The translations under genes were made by a program, and so were the position numbers. This document shows positions 1 to 13,718 of a stretch of 64,000 bases of DNA, piece after piece. The notes beneath the pieces are model-generated. The model saw only the letters and a list, made by a program, of their open reading frames with translations, made no database searches and was not told where the DNA came from. The stretch lies in NCBI GenBank assembly GCA_037367405.1, contig JAZKJV010006056.1, forward strand, positions 104,501 through 168,500. Direction: 5' to 3'. Position 1 is the first letter of the stretch; every line of letters starts with the position of its first letter. Source of the DNA: Ottelia alismoides. Taxonomy: Eukaryota; Streptophyta; Magnoliopsida; Alismatales; Hydrocharitaceae.

Positions 1-2052
1 TGAAATCAATGAAAATAGAGTTTGTATGCTCAAGATAAGACATAAATATTGCAAGGGCATAAATGTAGTAAAAATGTGAGAAATAAAAGGATAAACAATT
101 ACAAACAGGCCCTTGATAGACCTATTTGCAATTTATAAAAGCTATAGGGGCCTCCCTATAATATTTCCTTATGCACTAGGGCCTTTTTGCAATAAACATA
201 AACCGGCAGGGCCTTTTTGCAAAATGCCCAGGTGCGTACGTGGAGCACACGTGCCTAGACCTAGATATAATTCTTGAAAGGTCTGGGGACCTGTCTGCTA
301 TTATCCCAAACCCTCACGTGCGGGGCACGCGATAGGGCTAGGCTCGGATGGTTGAAAAGGCTCGTGACATGTGGAAGCTGTTAGCGCTTTGGACGAAGGA
401 TTGGATTCGCCCGAGCCTAGAGGGTCGTGCTGAGGCTCGGGGACCATCTAAGCCGTCTGGTCTAGATGATCGGACATTATCTGAATCTTCATGCCCCACC
501 TCTCCCGCTGGAGAGGGTTGTGCTCCGATGACCTTCCCCGAGCACCATCCCTGCTATGCTCGATGGTGGAGGATTGTGGCAGCTCGGGAAAGCTTCGGCG
601 AAGGTTGGACTGAAGTTGCGAAGGATCTTAGCTGTCTGAGGTGGCATAGCAGTGCTAATTCGTCAGAGATGGTGGAGGAGAACGGACTCGAGGTGTGAAG
701 TCTGGTTAATGAAGCCCTGCAGAGGTTAGCTTATAGCCTAGGCATGTGTGAGTGTGTTGTGAGTGATATGGGGTTCTGTAGGAGCGAGGGAGTGGAGGAC
801 CGGAGCTTCTTATCCAGCGATTCAAAGAGGCACCACAACATAACCTGGAGGTCATGGGTCAACACCTGCTCATGGGGGCATTACTGTTCGTCTTCTCCAT
901 CCTCTTCTATCACGGGAGGAGGAGGGCTAGGTCTTAAGCATGGAATGGTTGACGAGGTGTAATGGGGGTGGAGTGGGTGTATTTGTAGGTGGTGATGGCG
1001 ATTATAGGAGAGGTGGCGGAGGGTTTTGCAACGGCCATCTTGAGGTCAGGGAGTGATTGAGGGGCTCATTGAAGACTAGGTGAAGATGATGGATCTCAGA
1101 GCTACGTGGAGGGAGCATTGATGCGATGTGAGGAGGCTCGAGGAGACAACCAAAATAGGAAGGGGGTAAAGGGTTTTCATGCGTAAAAGAGGGGGTGCAC
1201 TGGAGGTAGACGAAGAGCTCTCAATCGTTGGATTAAAAGATCCAATGACTGAGAAGGAGGCTGGCACAGGTGGCTCAAATCCAATCTGAGGTCGAGATCT
1301 AAGGGCCTGGATTAATGCATGAGTGGATGGATGAGATGGGATCAAAGATCGATCCTGCGGCTAGGAGAGAAGAGGCGACGTGGAGGAGTCACAACCATTG
1401 GTTGCGGTGTCATCTAGTGGCTGAGATGAAGGCAGCTGTAAGAAATGAAGATCTAATCTGGAGCAGATCCAAGGGCTAAGAGAGGGCGAGGATGGACAAC
1501 AAAGATGAAGGCGGGGAAGGGGCGATCGAACGACTGAAAGGGCATGTAGGTGGAATAAAGGGCTGGGCCATGCGACTCAATCATAGGGAGCCACGTCGTC
1601 CAATGAGAAAATTAAAAAAGGAAAATCAAAGAAAATAGCCAGAGGCCAATTTAATAAAAAGTCAAAACATAAAAGTTGTAGATTTCGATGAGATCTACAA
1701 GTTTCATGTTGAACAAAAGATCAAAAGAAGTCATTCGTACAAGGAAGAATTTTTGGTAACATTTTTAATAGATAAAAACAATATGTTTTAAAGTTTTTGA
1801 TATCTTTTGTATTTTTAATTTCTTTTTAAGACCAAAATAAATATCTACAATATTTATCTGATTTTTTAGGATTTTTAATAAAATAGAAAATAATGAAAAT
1901 ATTAGTAATAATTATACAATAACTAGTAATTAGGGTTAACTACAAGGAGAAGGATTATTTCTAAAGATGCAGAATTAATGAAGATTGGCAATGAAGTTCC
2001 TATTCTTCGAGGATAAAAAATAGAATAGTGATGCTCCATAGGTGATTCATCA
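1..2052 (-). repeat. 3' LTR of Gypsy-like element G1, truncated by window start
   Basis: This is the 3' LTR of a minus-strand element, and its outer part lies beyond position 1. The right boundary is set by the terminal CA at 2052 (TTCATCA), followed at once by a polypurine tract read on the minus strand (TTTAAGTATAGGGGTG). The sequence matches 5,850-7,990 and 21,342-21,559 in the same orientation, and the LTRs of G3 in inverted orientation. No convincing gene lies in it; the short open frames at 348-698 and 744-962 are not protein-like. Confidence 0.8.
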
Positions 2053-5000
2053 CACCCCTATACTTAAACTATGCTCATCCTCGAGCATCTAAAGAGTGAA
2101 GGAGTCGGATTAATTCCTGACAGTGTATGTGAATTTTCAAAGCTCAATTCATTGAAGACCCTTAATTTAAGTGATCCTAAAATTCTGGGCTCAACCATGC
2201 TTTAGTCAAAAGGAATCCAACTTCTCTAATTATCAGACTTTCTATTTGTACATATAATATAAGGACATGGCATTTAGCGTACTGCAATCATGACAGTCGA
2301 GTTGAGATGTCACCCACGGTCCTAGTCCAAGAGGCTCTCCTCTAAACCTAATCCTCAACACTAGGAAATAAGTCTTTTCTTACATTCCATCTACCACCTC
2401 ATTAGTTTCTCAGACTTGAAAGTGTAGATGAAGGTCATATGATGGACGGAATATGATTATGTATTTTCTTCTCTCCCTCACATTGGAACAAGGCTCCTCT
2501 CGATTGCCTTATTACTCAACACATGTATATTTTTGTTTTTTGATCAATGTGTCTGTCAAGAGAGCTCGGAGTCATCTGCACATGTTTTCTTGGGAGTGGG
2601 GTATGTCACTTTTGAGTATCTAAGATACCTTCGACATCCAAACTTGTACCACCATATGATGCAGAGCCCTTTTTGGGTGCTAGCCCGACTCTTGATCCTA
2701 ATAACTTTGGTCCAAGAGGATACTTTCAAATGTTTGGGAGCGCTCGCCTTTGGTGGAAGCTCTTTGAATTTGTATTTGTAATGAGAGAGCTTTTCCATGT
2801 ATGAGAGAACTTCTCTCAAATTTTATTTCATTGATGTTTGGCTAGCTCCACTACTTTTACCAAGAGTTGTCGCACACTGATCAACATTATTTAATTCCAT
2901 CACACCCTGACACATAGGTAAATATCAAAAGATAGCATGTGAACTTATTCGCATACTGGCTAGGGTTTGTTGACACTCAGGTTTCTTGAAGTCTTCATTG
3001 ACTTTATCCCATCCTCGAGCATCATTAAATCGGATCTAAACTCAAGTCTTCAGTCCAGTTCCACGAGTGATAATTCAACTCGTCTCATCAATCATGCAGT
3101 TGTTTAAGTGATGTGCTAATCATATTATTTAAAAGGTACAGATGAAGAGTGCAATATAGCGCTCAAATCTTTCAAACTAGGGAACTGTGGATTATTAAGT
3201 TTCAAACCCCAATGACTAAGGCTGGTTAACTTGGTCTCTCAAGATCTCAAAAACTAAGTGTCCTCAACTCCTTAAGCCTTGAGTGACATCAAATGTGTCA
3301 TGAATACACTAACTCCAATGTTAGTGATTTTTTATGATTTTTGAGTTTTGCAATTTTTATGAGATTTTTTAATCTCAGGAGAAATAGTGACTGGCCCACG
3401 CTCATATGAAGCATCCATTTCCAACCAGTATGGGTGTAAGTACGGACCGTTAGACGATTGTCCGTGTTACTTCAAGACGGTGCCATTTGCATTGTCTTTT
3501 AACTACCTACTCTGCTAAGGAAGATCATAATTTCCTCACTGAGAAATGACTACTCATTTCTAAGCTTAGTAGTCAGAATCTTTTTAGATTTTTATGAGAT
3601 TTTGAAAAAGGTTAATAGTATTTACAAAATAAGAAGTTAATCCCTCAATTTTGAAAAGATTTTTGAAAAGATTTTTCAAACTATGTCACATAATATATAA
3701 AGATTTTCAAAATAAGTAAAATCCCTATTTTTCAAATCAATGTCAAATATTTTTTAAAACAGTGTAACACAGTTAGAAAATTTTCCAAAGCATTTACAAA
3801 CATTTTTATATAATTAGTTAACAAGATACTTATACCCTGGCCTTGAAAAATGACCTAATTATAAGAAGACAAGAAGAGGAAATAATGAATGACTCGGGTC
3901 CCCCCTATACTTAGGCTGAAATATGCAATGAATATGGAGACCCTTTGTGGCTGATCGATTGCTATACAAGGTTCCCCCTATATATAGGCTGAAGAGCAGC
4001 CTAAGTATTTGGATATGGATTTCAGGTTGAGGAATCAGAGTGGAGATCAGTTAAGATTAGAGGGTGGAGTGCTTTTACACATATGAATGGGGGGGGGGGA
4101 GGTAGATCATCTTGGGTTACATGAGGGTTGGGTAGAGAAGACAATCGGGCTTAACCAAGCAAGCAATACTCCTTATTCACTAATACGCACATGAAGATCA
4201 ACAAAGGTTGGTCATTTATCGTTTCATTATTATTGGTGATCATTCAAAATTTGAAGTTCATTACGCAGGTTTTAATGCTATATTTTGGGCATTATCCTAG
4301 GGATACGTCCTCACCTCTCAATAACCACAATACTCTGCATACAATGGCGGGGGCTGCTCTTCCATAAATCAAGAGGTAATTTTATTCGAGTTTATTTCAT
4401 CAACTTGCATTGCGGCCCCGTTTTTTAATTTTAGGTTGTCACTGCATTAATGTGAGAGCAAATGAAGCATTCGTCATCTACTCGACCATTCCCAATTTTC
4501 TTTAATATCCTACGTGATAAATCAGGAGGAGATCGAGAAAAGCCAGTGCATTCGTGAAAATCCATGATACCTGCTTGAGAAAGAGAACTTACAGTGCCAC
4601 CAACAATCTTCATGCATATGCAAGACTGTATTAAAATATTATGCAACATGCATGCAAGTTGAAGAAACCGTACCTTAAACATGCTTCTATTAGTAGGAAA
4701 GAATTCAATTTAATTTGGCTAAGTGAAGCGATATATGTGCCTCTAAGATTTAAGTGTGTCCTAACCTACGAGGCAAGCACACATGATAGAAAAATAAAAG
4801 AGCTCGAAGAGCCGTATGCCTAGCCCTCTGTCGACACTCAAGTGGAGCCTCATCCGGACTGGGGTGAGACTTCAAACACCACATGCAGTGTTCTGGTTCA
4901 TATTTACACACGCGAGCCCTCAAAAGAGGACCGCTTGAAATGTAAATGATACACATTTTTTTCTTTTTCTTTTTCTTTTTTACAGAAAATGCATGAACAA

Positions 5001-5267
5001 AATGATGACTGAACTTCTCGAACTCTGCTGAATTTCCTATGTGGTTCCTCGCAGCGGGAGCTCCCAACTCCACACCTCCATGTATATTGAGCATCCTCCA
5101 TCTTCACGGGCCCTGTCACAAAGGAAAAATTCAAGAAATTAAATCCAGAAATGATGCACAAAACAACATAATGTGAAGACCTAAAATTTTGAAAATAATC
5201 ACATAGAAAATAATGCAACAAAGTTCAATAAACAAATAGGGTGAGCGTCCTCGGCAATGACACCATT
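2053..5267 (-). mobile_element. Internal region of non-autonomous Gypsy-like element G1
   Basis: About 3.2 kb lies between the two LTRs of G1 and has no gag, protease, reverse transcriptase or integrase frame. This makes G1 a LARD-like non-autonomous element. The block at about 2,550-2,780 matches, in reverse complement, 16,140-16,320 inside G3, so both belong to one family. Inverted repeats built on AGGCT...AGCCTAAGT and PPT-like CCCCTATACTTA motifs lie near 3,900-4,015, as in G3. An A-rich stretch spans 3,600-3,800. Short open frames here look like chance. Confidence 0.7.
5249..5265 (-). other. Decayed primer-binding site of G1
   Basis: On the minus strand this reads TGGTGTCATTGCCGAGG, two bases inside the 5' LTR. 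The expected site complementary to the 3' end of tRNA-Asp is TGGCGCCGTTGCCGGGGA. Most differences are C-to-T or G-to-A, as expected from deamination of methylated cytosines in an old element. It fixes the minus orientation of G1. Confidence 0.65.
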
Positions 5268-5513
5268 TGATGATCCGCATTTTCACTGCTTTGATAATCT
5301 ATAGTTGTTGCAGTATAGGCGGTGAAAACTATCCATGCAAAGACCGCACCTTAGAATATGTGGCAATTATTTTACTTGGCAAGATACACAGGTCGAACAC
5401 AGGGACACGAGACTCCTCGTCTATTCATTAAAAAATATTGATTAGAAATTGAGCCGTTAAATTCATATGCCCAGGTCTTCAAATGCAAATGCAATGCATA
5501 ACACAGAATGCAA

Positions 5514-5550
<37 letters not shown>

Positions 5551-7991
5551 TGCGAACAAAATGATGCAGAGACAAGTGATATGATGCATGCAATTTTATT
5601 TTGTTTTTATGCAATTAAAATGAAATGCAATGTGAATAATATGCAAGCACATACAAATATCCCTAAAATTATCATATTCATGAGCAATGAACTAATGGAC
5701 AATTCCCAAGACAAGTTAGAGCATTAAAATGAAATCATGACATTTTAAATTAATGAGCAAGGAATACTTTACATTTCAAAAATTAGCATATTTAAATAAG
5801 TGTCAAAACATGAAATAAGTGATGTCATTATATATAGAATAAAACAAGCATCAAAATGAAACTGAATTCAATGAAAACTAAGTTCGTATGCTCGAGATAT
5901 GACATAAATAGTGCAAGGGCATAATTGTAGTAAACATGTGAAAAATAAAATGATAAATAATGACAAACATGCCCTTGAGGGGCCTATTGGTAATTTCCAA
6001 AAGCTTGAGGGGCCTCCCTGTAATTGTTCCTTGTGCACGGGTCCTTTTTTCAATGAACATAAACCGGCATGGCTTCTCTACAAAATGCTTAGTCGCGCAC
6101 GTGGAGCATGCGTGCCTGGACCTGGATGTAATTCTTGAAAGGTCTAGGGTCATGTCTACAATTATCCCAACCCGTGCGAGGCACGCGATAGAACTAGGCT
6201 CGGATGGCTAAAGAGGCTCGGGACACATGGAAGTTGCTAGCACTTTGGACGAAGGCTTTGATTTGCCCAATCCTGGAGGGACGGTGCTGAGGCTCGGGGA
6301 TCATCTGAGCCGTCCGATCCATATGATAGGACGATATTTGAATCTTCGTGCTCCGCCATTCCTGCTGGAGAGTGTTGTGCTTCGATGAGCTTCCCCAAGT
6401 GCCACATGTGCTATGCTCGATGGAGGAAGATCATGGCAGCTCAGGGAAGCTTCGGCGAAGGTCGTGCTTAAGTTACGAAGGAGCTTAGGTATCTGAGGCA
6501 ACGTAGCGGTGCTCCTTCATCAAAGACGGTGGAGGAGAATAGACTCGAGGTGCGAAGTACGATCAACGAAGCCCTGTAGAGATTAGCTTATAGTCTAGGC
6601 GTGCATACATGTGTTGTGAGTGATATGGGGTCTGGTAGGAGCGAGGGAGTGGAGGACCAGAGCATCTTCTCCGACGAGCCGAAGAGGAGGTGGGCGGAGG
6701 TGCTCAGGTTATGGAAAAGAAGGAACAGTGAGCGGAGTTGCTCGCAAAGATGCTGATGGTGTAGCGAAGCTCGATGGATAGTCGGGGGGAGTGAAGTGCA
6801 TCGCATGCAGTGGGATAAAACGGAGAAAACTTGAAGAAAACATAAAAATTGTACCTGGAGGATTTGAGAAGAAGAACAACGGAGTGGAGCTTGGGTTGAG
6901 GTTCCATTGGAACCTCGGTTCATTGTACATGCTGATCAGTTGCTCCAGCGAGTTCAACGGTCGTCGGAGGCACCATGACATGACCTGAAGGTCATGGATC
7001 AACACATGCTCGTGGGGCCATTATCACCCGTCTTCTCCATCCTCCTCTGTCACAGGAGGAGGAGGAGGATAGCTAGGTCTCAGGCATGGAATGGTGGACA
7101 AGGTGTAATGGGGGCGGAGTGGGTGTATTTGTGAGTGGCGATGGCGGATACAAGAGAGGTGGCGGAGGGTTTTGCAACGACCATCTTGAGGTTAGGGAGT
7201 GATGGAGGGGCTCATTGAAGACTAGACGAAGATGGATCTCGGAGCTACGTAGAGGGAGCATTGATTCGATGTAAGGAGGCTCGAGGCAATGACAAAAATA
7301 GGAAGGGGGTAAAGGGTTTGCGGGCGTAACAGGGGGGGGGGGTTGCGCTGGAGGTAGACAAAGAGCTCTCAGTCATTGGATTAAAAGACCAACGACTGAG
7401 AAGGAGGCGATCACAAGTGGCTCAGATCCAATCTGAGGCCGAGATCTAAGGGTCTGGATTAAGGCTGGAGCGGATGGATGAGATGGGATCAAAGATCGAT
7501 CAAGCAGCTAGGAGAGAAGGGGCGACGTGGAGAAGTCACATCCATTGGATGTGGTGTCATCCAATGGCTGAGATGAAGGTGACTATGAGCGGTGGAGATC
7601 TAATCTTGAGCAGATCCAAGGGCTGAGAGAGGGACAAGGATGGACGACAAAGATGAAGGCAAGAAAGAGGTGATCGAACGGCTGAAAGGGCGTATGGGTG
7701 GCACCAAAGGGTCGGGCCACGTGGCTCAATCAGATGGAGCCACGTGACCCAATGAGAAAATTATAAAAATAGGAAAATCAAAGAAAATTAAGAAAGAAAT
7801 AGTTGGAGACTGAATTAATAAAAAGTCAAAACATGAAAGTTGTAGAACTCGATGAGATCTACAAGTTTCATGTAAAAAAAGTCAAAAAAGTCATTTGTAC
7901 AGGGAGAATTTTTGGGAATATTTTGAATAGAAAAAACACTATGTTTTAAAGATTTTGATATTTTTTTGTATTTTCAATTTCTTTTTAAGAC
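5268..7991 (-). repeat. 5' LTR of G1, first part (split by G2)
   Basis: The LTR begins at TGATGATCCGC (5268) next to the primer-binding site and runs to the AAGAC at 7987-7991. The solo LTR G2 inserted there. The missing end of the LTR reappears at 21,342-21,559, giving about 2.94 kb in total, close to the 2.87-kb LTRs of G3. An AT dinucleotide tract lies at 5516-5548. The sequence is a long near-copy of 1-1,830. Confidence 0.75.
5516..5548. repeat. (AT)n microsatellite
   Basis: About 16 uninterrupted AT units lie inside the G1 5' LTR. The tyrosine/isoleucine-rich open frames across it on both strands are artefacts of the repeat. Confidence 0.9.
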
Positions 7992-9013
7992 TGACGAAAT
8001 TGTGACTCATCACTCTAAAAGAGATTAATTAAGCTCAGTTCCCCAAAATTCATATGTATTTTATCACCCATATTGCATTATTAACATTCATGCATATGTA
8101 AATAAAAATCGTATTTTATCATTCATAATGACATAATATAAGAAGCCAAAAATCATAGCCCAATTGACCTATAAAATAAGCTAACTTCCTTGATCTTTAA
8201 TTAATTCATGCTAACTCCAAATCACCTAAAATCACCTCCATTGTATACATATCACTAACAAAAATAAAGGAAAAATATAAAAAATCACTAACATAAATAA
8301 GTGGTCCATAAAGTCAAATGTTGATATCTTCCTCATACAGTGTCTGATTTATCCTACTCACTTTTGAACTAATGTACATTCAATTACCTTCAAAACAAGA
8401 CCAAGTTCAAGTGAATCGGAGCTCATATGTGAAAGTTGAGTTTTGGACCTCTTTTGTACATTGTGTATTTTACTCAATTTCGAACTATTATTGTATGTAC
8501 ATATTTGACTTTTTTATTTTATTTCTTTTTTATTTATTTTCTTTGACAAAAGGTAACCTAAAGTACACAAAAATCCAAACCTAAAATAAAATAAAATCAA
8601 AGAAATTGATAGAGTCTGAGTGCGCACTAACAATCTGTACAAAAAGTCCTCTTCATCGTACTTTATTTTATTTCTCCATTTTCTTCATCAATGAAAATCC
8701 AAAAAAAGAGAGTAATGTATAAATATTTGTCTTTGATTTTATAATATTTTTTCTCGATTTTTATCTTAACTAGAAATGATAAAAAATTTACAAAACTAAA
8801 AAATCAAGGTGTTTTATACACATAGATTACCTCAAAAATATCACTTTGCGCAAATGACCTATTTTAGTTTTGATCTCCATATGAAAGGTGTAGATCTCAT
8901 CGAGACGAGCAACTTTTGTGAAGAAAATTTTTTGATCCGAGATGGTTTGCTATTTCTTTTTTATTTTTATTTTCTTTTATTTTTCGAATTTTCTGGGAGT
9001 AACATGTGGCAGC

Positions 9014-10284
9014 TAGGGGTGTTCATGGGGCAGGTACCCATTCCATTTGATCGTGACCCGTCCCACCCCGTTTGTATTCGGTTACGGGTCGACCCACCCA
9101 TTCCAATGGTATCCAATTGTAACGGATACCCAGTTAATGGTAATAGATGTTAGCTACTCACGGGTACCTGCGGATACCCGTGGGTATAAAGAGAGATACT
9201 TCTAGTGAAAGGTTGCATATATAAAAATGCAAACGATATGTCCAACTGTGTATATCTGTATCTATATTATATTCATAATGATAATGCCGGATATGGAAAT
9301 CTGAATGGTAAGGAATGCATTCATATAGGGATAAATAAACATAGATAAATAAATCAACGAGGATATATAAAACTATGTGGATAATGTAAATCATATGAAT
9401 ACATGCAATTGGAAGGAATACTATCGAATACGGATCCAATAACGACACATTCACGTAGGTTCATCCTCATAATGAATCAAATACGGATAAACGAGATGTA
9501 AATATATATAATCGGAGGACAATATGATAAACAATATATAAGTATATATTCCTATTCGTAAATGGGTGTATTAATTATCATCACAATTGGTTATCGCGAT
9601 GTGTGTGTGCGTGTGGGCGTGGGCACATGCGCGCGCACGTGGGCATGGGCGTTTGCATGACCGCAGACACGGACACGCGTGTAGGCGGGGGGTACGTGCA
9701 CGCGTGCTTGCGTGTGCGATACTATTTGTATTCAATTGTATTTATTATCATCGTATTTGAATGCCAGAATTTATGTATATCGATTTCGATCGTATCCGAT
9801 TCATTATCATATATGTTAATTCAAATTTTGACATCCATATATATTTCGATTCCAAAATGGATACATATATGAGCCCTCCCATACATATACATTTAATATT
9901 ATCTATACAATTTTGATTCTATTATTTTTCCTATCTAATTTGCATCCATTTCATAATGGTATTCATTTTTAACGATTTGAAAATATGTTTTTCATATTCA
10001 CCTATATTGTATCCATATCCATTTCTATATTTTTAAAACAGATAAGAACAATGTAAATATATATTGGTATTTACATCTAACCATTTGCATTTTTGTGAAT
10101 CAATTGATAGTTGAAGCTTCCAACTGGGTACCCATGGGTACCCGTCATGTTTTTTATATGGGCACGTGTCATATCATTGTGGGTACCCGACCCATCATTT
10201 TCAAACGGGTACCCCAGAGTTTAGGGTCAAAATGAATGGGTCAAGATGGATACCCATTGCCCCGAATATTTTTGAACACCCCTA
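9014..10284. mobile_element. Non-autonomous hAT-like element, 1.27 kb
   Basis: The ends are perfect inverted repeats, TAGGGGTGTTCA on the left and TGAACACCCCTA on the right. Subterminal blocks rich in GGGTACCC occur at both ends. The flanking 8-mers GTGGCAGC (9006-9013) and GTGGCCGC (10285-10292) match at 7 of 8 positions, the hAT duplication length. The AT-rich core encodes no transposase. It is inserted in the solo LTR G2. Confidence 0.85.
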
Positions 10285-10830
10285 GTGGCCGCTCCTGGAG
10301 CCGCCACGTATCCCCCATTTTTAGAATTATATTTCTACTTTCGTTTATTTTTTTAAAAAAAAATTAAAAAAATAAAAAATGTCACATGGCACATCGAGGA
10401 TCATCGGATCTCGGTCGATCAGACGACCCTCCATCCTCTACTTCCTTCGCTCGTCATGCCCCTTTCCTTTTTGGGGGAGGAGGCACTACCGCCTGTGAAT
10501 TGCGCCACCGCCCTTCCTCTCTCCATCTCTAGTCACCACCTTCATCCAATCAAATTGCCACCGCCGCCCAAGGATCTCGCGTGCCGCCCATCCCCGATTC
10601 GCCTCCCCCAATCCTCGCCTCCTCAACCCGATTTCTTTCCAAATCCAGTCATCGTGGCCCCCTTTGATCTCGATCTCGCACCTCTCGTCTCTGATTCCAA
10701 TCACATCATCTCCATCGCTCTAATCAACCCCCACCTTCCTAGTCGACGCCGCCTCCTCGTAGCTATATAGCCCTCACCGCCTCTCCTCTTGAAACCCATC
10801 CGTCGAGAATCCTACATCGACGAGGAGATG

Positions 10831-13698
10831 TGATGAAACTGTGTTTCATGTCTCTAATTCACTGAAATTAACCCCCTATCTTAGACGAGGTGTCAATAAA
10901 AATCAGATAAAATCTCTTAAATATCAGAGTCATTGAATAGATAAAAAATACAAAAATAGCAAAACTAAAATTCGTGGTGTTTTTACCCTTAAAATACCCT
11001 CAAAAATATTTTCGGTCTTTATTTAACCTCTTCTTTATTTTTAATCAACATAAAACTTATAGATCTCATCGAGATCTACAACTTTCATGTTTTGAGTTTT
11101 TCCAAATTCGGTCAATTTCCCCTTCATTTATTCAATTCTTTATTGCAATAAACTGATTGGGCCACGTGGCGCCCTTTGGTTGTGCCACGCGGCCTGTCTC
11201 CCTGTGCGCCACACGCCTCCACTTTTCCACTGTTAGATCGCCTACCGCCTCCTCAATCTCGGCCGCTCATTCCCACCCCTTTTCTAGCCATTCGATCGAA
11301 TTTCAGAATTCATCACATCCATTCACTTCCGCCTCATTCTCCACTCGCCACGTGTCAACTTTATTAACCGCTCGATGCACTTTTGATCCTCAATCACGGC
11401 CGCATGCATTCCTCGCATCTTTAGCCCTTCGATCAAGCACTAGATTCCATCACAGCCATCCGTGAGCGCCGCTCTACCCTTTCGCCATGTGGCGGGTCGT
11501 ATGCCCTTCGATCGAATCGCCCTAGATCTAATCCAAACCGCCCAAACGCACCTCCACTAGGGCCGTTGGATCTTGCGATCCAACGATCCAGGCCTCATCT
11601 TCCACCTCCCGCAACCTCCGCCTGAGCCCCGCGCCTCGCTGACCACCATCCCCCTTCTAATTTTAGCCGCTCCATTTCACTCCATCTCCACGACCTAACA
11701 TCGGGCCCACGTAGCCCTCACATCCCCTACCCTCACGCAACACCTAGCCACGTTTGCCCTCCTCTCCTCCGGTCAGCATTAGCCCAAGAAACCCACGACT
11801 CCATCACATGTACCCCGACCTCTCCACCTTCAAATATCCCTCCTCCGGCCACTGTCACAATCGTCCACCACTACAGGGGCCACTGCCTAGTTAGTCCCCA
11901 CCCTCCTGTGACAGACGAGGAGCGGATCGACGAGCAACAACAGTAGTCGGCTCCAGTGTTGACCCATGGCCTTCGCCGGCCATGTACGGGCTCCTCCGGG
12001 CGCCCCAAGCTCGTTGGAGTAGCTGCCCAGCATGTGCGATGACCCGAGCATCTCCAGGTGCTCAGCCCAAGCTCCGCTCTGCCCTCTAGCTCCTTCTCCA
12101 ATCCTAGGTAACTTAGCTTATTTGTTTTCATTTTTGTTTTCTCTGATTTTTCTAGATTAGTTCTGACACCTTCACCGTCACCTGATCACCCCACGAGGTC
12201 CGCCCACCATCAGACATCTTCGCCAGCCCCTCCGCTCATCCTCATCATCCATCGGAACCCTCCACCATCCCAGGCTTTTTCCTCCGCCGGAAGCGGAGGA
12301 GAACCCACCAAGGGCTCTGCTTCTTCGCCCCTCAGCCCTCCATTCACCTCAGCCCGCACACACACACGCCTCGGCTTTCACCTAACCACTATTGCAGGTT
12401 TAAAGACTTCACTGGCCGGACCTCGGGCGGAGCCAAGTTCTAGAGCTCTGCCTCATGTGAGCATTCGTCGATAGCAGACTCCAAGCGCTCCCGCATCTTC
12501 TCTGAGCTTGGGTCTTCATCGCCAGGCAACCAACATCCTTCCCCGACCTTCACCGAGCACGGAGAGGTGCGGAGGAGCTCCAGGCCTCACGCCGGAGCTC
12601 CAATTGCGCCGCCCATCTGCGAGGAAGGAGGAGGTGCAGGCGCCGTTAGATCTCGCCCCCACGGCGGAGATCTAACGGCCCAAGAGCAGCCACGTCATCC
12701 TCCCGGAGCACAAAGGCTCAGTGGGATCGAGCCTTGCCTGAAGCCTCCTCGAGCCACCACGTGGCCTGAGCCACCTGCAACGGCCGTCCGAACCTACACT
12801 GAGCCTCTCCCCCACCCGAGCCTGGACTCGCGTGCCTCAGGCACGTGGGGCTAGGTATTTGCATCGGTGCCCCTCGCGACTTTGTCATATTGCATCAAGG
12901 TCCTTCCAGTCACGTGACGATCACGTGCATCGGGGGTATTTTGCATTTATACCTCGCGGGTTTTAATAGTTGCAAAAATACCCCCACGCGTGTGGGTTAT
13001 TTACAAGGAAGGTCCCGAACTTTCTTTTATTTGCATTTTAATCCCTCTCAGGGACCTGTTTGCTATTTATCTTTCATGTTTTCTTGCATTTATGCTCCTC
13101 GCTTCACTCATGCGTATCTTGAGCATCCTAGCTCTATTGAGTCGATTTTAGTGGCGTTTTGAAGCTATCTTCATTGTCTTCTTGATGGCATGCTTGTATT
13201 TCAGATTTGACATTAGGAATTTCTATGTATTATTTCAATAGCACAGTGTCTTCATTTCAATGCTCCTCATGACTTATTTTTATATGAATGAAAATAGCTT
13301 CACCATTTGACCCTGATTTGACCTATGATTAAATGGCTCAAGTTACCTTGTAATTCAGGCATATTTTTTTGTTGCATTTCATCACATCTCTTTGCATGAT
13401 TAAAAATCAAGTAAAAAATTGCATGTTTCATGATGCATGTTGTGGTCTCGTCTTCATATGTGTATTTGACCGGCGTTTATCCAATACTTAGTTAAATTAA
13501 TTTGAGTCCAAATATCACAAGAGAGGCGCGTGTCCCTGAGTTCGACCTTGGGTTTGCCCAAGTAAAATATAAATACAACCATTTGATTTTATTGGCATAT
13601 CAATTAGACGGTTTTTGACGAACCAAATTTAGCCCGACTGTAATGACAATTTGAGTGTTAATTCCACGCTATTAAAGGTCTAAATTAGCGATTCGTCA
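10831..13698 (+). repeat. 5' LTR of G3
   Basis: It begins TGATGAAACTGTG and ends GATTCGTCA, two bases before the primer-binding site. The middle is GC-rich (about 11,160-12,850), which opens several long but meaningless frames on both strands. It contains AGATCTCATCGAGATCT-like segments shared with G1 and G2. Confidence 0.88.
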
Positions 13699-13700
13699 AA

Positions 13701-13718
13701 TGGCAGCGTTGCCGGGGA
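13701..13718 (+). other. Primer-binding site of G3
   Basis: TGGCAGCGTTGCCGGGGA matches the tRNA-Asp complement TGGCGCCGTTGCCGGGGA at 16 of 18 positions and sits two bases after the 5' LTR. This site is typical of several plant Gypsy lineages. Confidence 0.8.

Noticed and set aside
4975..5221. Lys/Glu-rich minus-strand frames at 4,750-5,221
   Set aside because: They arise from a CTTTTT repeat inside G1 near the LTR boundary, with no protein family.
9603..9872. Small Cys/Gly-rich peptide gene
   Set aside because: The frame reads through a GTGTGCGTG-rich simple sequence in the non-autonomous hAT-like element and has no signal or motif.
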